DNA of 10,900 bases, taken from contig JAPLKR010000140.1 of the NCBI GenBank assembly GCA_026387965.1, positions 1-10,900 of the forward strand, in the 5' to 3' direction. A program made the position numbers and the translations under genes. Below, in pieces: positions 6,378 to 10,900 of the stretch (the stretch's first letter is position 1; each line of letters begins with the position of its first letter). The notes under the pieces were generated by a model. That model ran no database searches. It had not been told where the DNA came from and was given only the letters and a program-made list of their open reading frames with translations. This DNA comes from Fusobacteriota bacterium. GTDB taxonomy: Bacteria; Fusobacteriota; Fusobacteriia; JAPLKR01.

Positions 6378-7910
6378 ATGAGAAGAGATCTGTTTTCAGT
6401 AATTTTTATTACGTTAAAAGCAATAAAATTTAAAATGGTTCAAAAAATAGAGGATCATTTCGAGGTATTGGAGGAGGGAGAATATACCTTAAATCTCGCG
6501 AGCGATCTTTTTTCAAAAGGGAGAGTAGAGTTTCGAAATGTTGAATATCTATCAGAAGTTATTAATCGTATTATGAGACTTGCAAGTGGGTACCAAATTG
6601 TTAAGATAAAACTTTATGGGATCAGTTCACTCAAAGAGGCAGAGAATATCGATTACATTTATGATCAGCTCCTTCTTAAAACAAAGTTATACATGCGAAT
6701 TTTAGAAAACCAAGAAGAGCAGCTCTATTTTTATAAAATGGCTTTAAAAGAGATTCGAAATAATGAAGATCTGCTCGCAAGCAAAACCCTTTCGATTGTA
6801 AGTACAGGGACAGGGAATTTAAGTATTGGATATTATAGAGATAGAGAAATACAATATGTTCACAATTTTAAAAACGGTATTGTAAAACTTATAGAGATTT
6901 TTTCTGAAGTAAGGGATGAGGCGGAGACGCTACATCATATTATTCTTGAAAATTATCTAAAAAATACTTTTGATAGTGTGAAAAAATTCATGCCTTTTAA
7001 TGTTTCAGAGATTCTTGTTGTGAGTGGAAGAGAGATGAAACAGCTTCGTGAGAGGTTAGGGTTTGAAGAAAAAACCATTTTTGAAATTGAAGAACTCGAA
7101 GAACTTTATTTTGAATATGGTAGTTATAAAGTAGAAGTATTAGCTGAAAAGTTAGATGTTTCAGAAAGTACAGCGGTTGGAATTCTTTACACATTAGCAC
7201 TATATAAAGTAGTTGCGGAGCTAACAGAATCAAAAAAAATAGTTATATTAGAAACAACTATTCAAGATGCTATCATGGAATCTAAGTTTTTCAGAAAACG
7301 TGATTTGAATATTGAAAATCAAGTAGAAAACAGTATTCTTCGTGCTGTAAAACGATTGGGCCGACGTTATCAGTATAATGAAGAACATGCGGTGTTAGTG
7401 CAAGACCTTTCTCTTAAAATTTATGATGAACTTCAAAATTTGCATGCAATGGGAAAAAAAGAGAGATTTTATCTGGAACTTGCTTCACTTTCTCACGACA
7501 TGGGAAAATTTGTGAATCTTTCTGAACATCAAAAATATTCTCATAATATACTAATGGCAAGTGATATTATAGGACTTTTGCGTAAAGAAAAGCAGATTGT
7601 AGCCAATGTCGTCTTGCACCATGGAAAGCAAGAAAAAATAAATTTTGATGGGCCTACATTTAGGGATTTTACAGCGAGTGAAAAAGTGATGGTAGCAAAA
7701 CTTACAGCCATATTAAAAATTGCTGACTCTCTCGAAGCTGGAAACGCCCATTTAATGAAGGATACGGAGTTTAAACTTGATGGCAAAATTCTCTATATTT
7801 TTGTTAAGCAAAGAATTGAAGAGTTGATGATGATACAGTTACATTTCAAAAAATCTCATTTTTTTACAGATGTTTTTGGAATTAGAGTTGAGCTAAAAAA
7901 CCGTAAATAG
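6378..7910 (+). CDS. Ppx/GppA-like protein with degenerate phosphatase fold and HD domain
   Basis: This 510-residue protein has the layout of Ppx/GppA proteins (ASKHA fold, then an HD domain) and lies just upstream of ppk1. The C-terminal HD part (about 315-460) keeps H337, H373-D374 (SHDMGK), YSHNI at 387-391, HHG at 414-416 and D450, a plausible metal site. The N-terminal part is altered. Where Ppx proteins show a DxGSNS-type loop it reads SVIFITLKA (7-15), and the DIGGGS loop is replaced by VSTGTGNLS (141-149). The region matching the catalytic glutamate still reads NQEEQLYFY (111-119). Exopolyphosphatase or pppGpp phosphatase activity is therefore doubtful. An HD phosphohydrolase, or a polyphosphate or nucleotide sensor paired with Ppk1, is an alternative. 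A wing-helix-like patch at 251-280 (VLAEKLDVSESTAVGILYTL) may be a linker. The start lies 3 bases after the ROK stop with AGAGG at 6367-6371. Confidence 0.78.
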   Translation: MRRDLFSVIFITLKAIKFKMVQKIEDHFEVLEEGEYTLNLASDLFSKGRVEFRNVEYLSEVINRIMRLASGYQIVKIKLYGISSLKEAENIDYIYDQLLLKTKLYMRILENQEEQLYFYKMALKEIRNNEDLLASKTLSIVSTGTGNLSIGYYRDREIQYVHNFKNGIVKLIEIFSEVRDEAETLHHIILENYLKNTFDSVKKFMPFNVSEILVVSGREMKQLRERLGFEEKTIFEIEELEELYFEYGSYKVEVLAEKLDVSESTAVGILYTLALYKVVAELTESKKIVILETTIQDAIMESKFFRKRDLNIENQVENSILRAVKRLGRRYQYNEEHAVLVQDLSLKIYDELQNLHAMGKKERFYLELASLSHDMGKFVNLSEHQKYSHNILMASDIIGLLRKEKQIVANVVLHHGKQEKINFDGPTFRDFTASEKVMVAKLTAILKIADSLEAGNAHLMKDTEFKLDGKILYIFVKQRIEELMMIQLHFKKSHFFTDVFGIRVELKNRK

Positions 7911-7922
7911 GGAGGGGAAAGT

Positions 7923-10013
7923 ATGGAATACATTAATAGAGAATTAAGTTGGCTTGAATTTAACTCAAGAGTGCTTTCAGAGAGTGTGAACTCTAGAAAT
8001 CCGCTCCTTGAAAGAGTCAAATTTTTAGCCATTACCGCTTCGAATATGGACGAGTTTTTCATGGTAAGAATTGGTGGAATTAAACATAAAATTCAAAATG
8101 ATATTGAAGAAGTAGATATTACTAACAAAACGGTAAGAGAGCAATCAATAGATTTATATAAAAAAACTAAGGAATTTTCCAAAAAACAGTATAACTATTT
8201 ACTCACAAGTATTATTCCAAAGCTTAATGAAGAGGGGATTATCTTTGTAAGATATGAGAGCCTAGAACAAGAGGGGCAGGCTTTTTTAACCGATTATTTT
8301 ATGGAAACAGTCTATCCTATATTGACGCCTTTAGCAGTTGATCCTGCACGTCCGCTCCCATTTTTACAGAATCTTGGTTTGAATCTAGTGGTTAAACTTT
8401 CAGATGACCGAGATAAAGAACACCATGCCTTTATTCAAGTACCTGGAATTATCTCTAGGTTTATTGAAATTCCGGAGTGTGGCGATGGTAAGAAACGGTT
8501 TGTTTTGTTAGAAGAGCTAATGCTTGAACATGTATCTGAACTTTTTGAGGGGTATAAAGTAGTTGACAGAGCTATTTTTAGAATCACGCGCGATGCCTTT
8601 TTGCATTATAATGAAGATGAAACAGAAGATTTACTTAATGAAATTAAAAAATCTCTTAAAAGTAGACGTTTTGGCGGACTTCCTGTACGCGTTGAAATTC
8701 AAACTCCTGCGAGTTCGGTTTTAGAGAACTTTCTTATTGATTCTTATTCGCTGCTTGCTCATGAAGTATATCGGCCTCCTGGATTTATTGATTTAAAGCA
8801 TTTTTTTTCATTTTATGAACAAGTAGATAGAAGTGATTTGAAATTTAGCCGTAAAAAATCGTATGCGGTCCCAGAACTTTCAGCAAAAAATATATTTGAT
8901 GCGATTAAAGAGAAGGACATTTTGCTACATCATCCCTTTAATCATTTTGATCATGTTGTGGATTTTATAGAAAAGGCAGCAAACGATCCATCGGTCTTAG
9001 CCATAAAGCAAACACTTTACCGTGTGAGCGGAAATTCGCCCATTATTCGTGCGTTGATTAAAGCGTCAGAACTTGGAAAACAAGTGACTGTATTAGTTGA
9101 GTTGAAAGCCCGTTTTGATGAAGAGAGAAATATTGATTGGGCAAGACAACTTGAAAAAGCAGGGTGTAATGTAGTGTATGGACTTTTAGGACTAAAAGTG
9201 CATGCAAAAGTCTCTTTAATAGTTCGACGTGAAGAAGATAGAATTGTACGGTATGCTCATATTGGAACAGGAAATTACAACAACTCAACGGCAAATGTGT
9301 ATACAGATATTGGTATCTTAACGATAAGTAGAAAAGTATGTTCTGATATTTCAAAATTGTTTAATATTATTACAGGGTACTCTATACCCATGAGATGGGA
9401 GTCTTTAGCCGTAGCGCCTTTTAACATCCGCACTAGGCTTCTTTCTATGATTGAAGAAGAGAAAAAAAACCATGAGCTTGGTTATCCTGCTAAAATTATT
9501 ATGAAAATGAACTCGCTTGTGGATAAACAAACTATTGATGCACTGTATGAAGCTAGCACTACCGGAGTTGAAGTTCAGTTGATTGTGAGAGGTGTATCTT
9601 GTTTAAGTGCTAATGTGCCTGGTCAAAGTGAGAATATAATGCTGAAAAGTGTCGTGGGGAGATACTTGGAACATAGTAGAATTTACTGCTTTGAAAACCG
9701 TGGAAATACTAAAATATTTCTTTCGAGTGCTGATTGTATGGATAGAAATTTTGATAGAAGAATAGAAATTATGTTGCCTATAGAGTCACATGAAAATAAA
9801 GAGAAAATTATGGATATTTTGGACCTGTATTTAATGGATACGGAAAATAGTTTTGTGCAACAGCGTGGGCATTATGAAAGTATCGATAGACGTGGAAAAA
9901 TTCGGCTTGATGTGCAACAAGAGCTTTTTAATGTTGCGCGGCAGAATTTTAAAGAGTACATGAAGACTGAATTTACTGCGCAAGATATGAGTAGTTTTGT
10001 ACCGGGGAAATAA
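7923..10013 (+). CDS. ppk1: Polyphosphate kinase 1
   Basis: Ppk1 polymerises the gamma phosphate of ATP into inorganic polyphosphate, reversibly, usually at the inner face of the membrane or in granules. The 696-residue length is normal. The N domain opens with YINRELSWLEFNSRVL (3-18) and ASNMDEFFMVRIGG (39-52), which binds the adenine side of ATP. LTPLAVDPARPLPF lies at 134-147 and the IDLKHFFSFY head segment at 289-298. LKVHAKV carries His427, matching the autophosphorylated histidine of E. coli Ppk (His435). IGTGNYNNSTANVYTDIG follows at 447-464, and LEHSRIYCFENRG at 582-594 gives the second conserved histidine, His584. All are intact, so the enzyme should be active. GGAGG at 7911-7915 precedes the ATG. 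It is the last gene of the run. No hairpin terminator follows, and an insertion element begins within about 100 bases. Confidence 0.97.
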   Translation: MEYINRELSWLEFNSRVLSESVNSRNPLLERVKFLAITASNMDEFFMVRIGGIKHKIQNDIEEVDITNKTVREQSIDLYKKTKEFSKKQYNYLLTSIIPKLNEEGIIFVRYESLEQEGQAFLTDYFMETVYPILTPLAVDPARPLPFLQNLGLNLVVKLSDDRDKEHHAFIQVPGIISRFIEIPECGDGKKRFVLLEELMLEHVSELFEGYKVVDRAIFRITRDAFLHYNEDETEDLLNEIKKSLKSRRFGGLPVRVEIQTPASSVLENFLIDSYSLLAHEVYRPPGFIDLKHFFSFYEQVDRSDLKFSRKKSYAVPELSAKNIFDAIKEKDILLHHPFNHFDHVVDFIEKAANDPSVLAIKQTLYRVSGNSPIIRALIKASELGKQVTVLVELKARFDEERNIDWARQLEKAGCNVVYGLLGLKVHAKVSLIVRREEDRIVRYAHIGTGNYNNSTANVYTDIGILTISRKVCSDISKLFNIITGYSIPMRWESLAVAPFNIRTRLLSMIEEEKKNHELGYPAKIIMKMNSLVDKQTIDALYEASTTGVEVQLIVRGVSCLSANVPGQSENIMLKSVVGRYLEHSRIYCFENRGNTKIFLSSADCMDRNFDRRIEIMLPIESHENKEKIMDILDLYLMDTENSFVQQRGHYESIDRRGKIRLDVQQELFNVARQNFKEYMKTEFTAQDMSSFVPGK

Positions 10014-10120
10014 CTTATAGAAAAAAACATAGCGGAGTTCACAGCGAGGATATTCAATGAGTATAAGTAGTAACGGAGTAGGTATTTTGGACAGAAGTTA
10101 GCGACACGAGAGGAATAAAA
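10014..10120 (+). repeat. Intergenic stretch with degenerate repeated words
   Basis: Between ppk1 and the transposase genes there are repeated short words: GCGGAGTT (10032-10039), ACGGAGTA (10073-10080), ACAGAAGTT (10091-10099), and two GCGA/GAGGA blocks (10043-10050 and 10101-10114). The first and last parts read as diverged copies of one unit about 59 bases apart, with the order GGAGTT, then AGCGA, then GAGGA. The stretch is richer in G than its surroundings. It could be an intergenic repeat, the left end of the insertion sequence, or the start of an interrupted gene. No terminator hairpin is visible. Confidence 0.3.
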
Positions 10121-10152
10121 TGCTAAAATATATCCAACGATAAGAGGCCTAC

Positions 10153-10444
10153 ATGAACAACCGTCAATACTATAAATCAGAGTTTAAAAAAGAGGTAGCG
10201 ATAGAAGCTATAAAAGAGCGAAAAACTACAAGAAATAGTGTCAGAATACACTGTAGCCCCCGGTTTAGTGTGCCGCTGGAAAGAAGAACTCATTCAGGGT
10301 AGCTCTATCTTTGATAGACAAACCGATAAAAAAGAACTGAAACGCATCGCTGAAATAGAAAACAAAGAAGCAAAATTGGAATGTAAAGTTTGAGAATTAA
10401 CGCTCCATGTAGAATTCCTAAAAAAACTCAATATCAAGGATTAA
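10153..10444 (+). pseudogene. IS3-family transposase OrfA, frameshifted and interrupted
   Basis: From the ATG at 10153 (AAGAGG at 10142-10147) the reading begins MNNRQYYKSEFKKEVAIEAI, a typical IS3 OrfA start, and continues to KERKT. At about 10227-10229 the frame is lost. The proper continuation (QEIVSEYTVAPGLVCRWKEE, then IFDRQTDKKELKRIAEIE) is found in the next frame, consistent with one inserted or two deleted bases. In that frame a TGA at 10391-10393 interrupts the coiled-coil region, probably a former glycine codon before ELTLHVEFLKK. The natural OrfA stop is the TAA at 10442-10444. OrfA proteins bind the IS ends and help regulate transposition. Two independent lesions show the gene is dead. 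Confidence 0.85.
10420..10426 (+). other. A7 slippery heptamer for -1 programmed frameshifting
   Basis: In the OrfA frame the sequence reads as A AAA AAA (the last base of CTA, then two lysine codons), followed by CTC. This is a canonical X XXY YYZ slippery heptamer. OrfB is open in the -1 frame, and slippage here gives the fused reading VEFLKK-TQYQGLNLADK, the usual way IS3 elements make the OrfAB transposase. The TAA ending OrfA lies 16 bases downstream. No strong stimulatory stem-loop is obvious close by. Confidence 0.65.
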
Positions 10445-10900
10445 ACTTAGCGGATAAAATAGCTCTGTTAGAGTCAGAAAACACGCAAATATCTTTGGTA
10501 ATACAATGTACATTACTCGGAATTAACCGTTCTAGCTACTATTATAAAAAGAAAGAAAAGCCCTCTATGGCAGATGAAATCTATGATGTCGTATTAGCTT
10601 TACATCTTAAACATCCCTATATGGGAGCACGAAGTATAAGTGATCAATTAAAACGTAGCGGGCATAATATTGATAGATGAAAATCGAGTAAAATGATGAA
10701 AGAACTTAAAATCAAAACGGGGTATCCCAAACCTAATTTAAGTTTGGTCAATAAAACGCATAAAAAGTTCCCTTATTTGTTGACAGGGCTAGAAATAACA
10801 AGAACAAATCAAGTGTGGTGTACCGATATCACGTATATTCGTACCCAAAATGGATTCATGTACCTTACAGCTATTATCGATGTCTACTCACGCTATATCG
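10424..10900 (+). pseudogene. IS3-family transposase OrfB, internal stop, cut by window end
   Basis: OrfB supplies the catalytic integrase (rve/DDE) core. The reading after the slippery site has LADKIALLE, then CTLLGINRSSYYY, the helical HTH_21-like region with HPYMGARSISDQL, and SGHNIDR. A TGA at 10678-10680 stops it there. The same frame then continues as KSSKMMKELKIKTGYPKPNL, FPYLLTGLEITR and NQVWCTDITYIRT with the first catalytic aspartate of the DDE triad, then YLTAIIDVYSRYI. The window ends before the second Asp (usual HSDRG context) and the Glu. The length around the TGA fits homologues, so it looks like a point nonsense mutation, perhaps CGA to TGA. A TTG at 10390 could open this frame but is not a natural start. 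Confidence 0.85.

Larger units (their letters stand above)
10088..10900 (+). mobile_element. IS3-family insertion sequence, left part, decayed
   Basis: The two-gene layout is that of IS3: orfA with a helix-turn-helix and leucine-zipper product, and orfB with the integrase-core product in the -1 frame. The element runs off the window end, so the right inverted repeat and target duplication cannot be seen. The left boundary is uncertain. A TGGACAGAAGTTA stretch at 10088 is a possible terminal repeat, but the true end could lie anywhere from about 10088 to 10125. Both reading frames carry disabling mutations, so this copy cannot make its own transposase, although it could be mobilised in trans if its ends are intact. 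Confidence 0.75.

Noticed and set aside
10014-10060. Rho-independent terminator after ppk1
   Set aside because: A run of A follows the stop but there is no GC-rich stem followed by T residues on the plus strand.
10390-10680. Independent 96-residue protein starting at TTG 10390
   Set aside because: Its content is IS3 OrfB read in the -1 frame and ended by an internal stop; homology continues past the stop, so it is a pseudogene fragment.

Overview
The window looks like chromosomal DNA from a low-G+C Gram-positive bacterium, most likely Bacillota and probably class Clostridia. Signs of this are the AT-rich codon use, strong AGGAGG-type ribosome binding sites before most genes, two GTG starts with good sites, and the glmU-prs pairing common in that phylum. 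The genus cannot be fixed from the sequence alone.

Layout. Positions 1-160 are a non-coding or decayed leader, followed by an extended -10 promoter at about 161-190. From 228 to 10013 nine genes run on the plus strand with gaps of only 2-17 bases, so they read as one transcription unit: glmU, prs, a GalT-like HIT-superfamily nucleotidylyltransferase, a YrdC/Sua5 threonylcarbamoyl-AMP synthase, an unrecognised lysine-rich protein, a radical SAM protein of the COG0731 type, a ROK-family sugar kinase, a Ppx/GppA-like protein with an HD domain, and polyphosphate kinase ppk1. After ppk1 comes a short intergenic stretch with repeated GGAGT/GCGA-like words. The left part of a decayed IS3-family insertion sequence then runs off the window end.

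How the genes fit together. The unit joins nucleotide-sugar supply (UDP-GlcNAc by GlmU, hexose-1-phosphate nucleotidyl transfer by the GalT-like enzyme, sugar phosphorylation by the ROK kinase), PRPP synthesis, tRNA t6A modification and polyphosphate metabolism. Many of these steps use or release nucleotides, pyrophosphate or phosphate, so a link to phosphate and energy status is plausible, but it is inference.

Most worth a second look: (1) the Ppx/GppA-like protein has lost the recognisable phosphate-binding motifs of its ASKHA fold but keeps a complete-looking HD metal site, so it may be a sensor or an HD hydrolase rather than an exopolyphosphatase; (2) the unknown protein of about 20% lysine shares an operon with ppk1; (3) the GalT-like enzyme has an HSHSQ active site, leaving its nucleotide specificity open; (4) the IS3 element keeps a perfect A7 slippery heptamer although both of its frames are broken. 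I saw no CRISPR array, tRNA, rRNA or clear phage or defence system.
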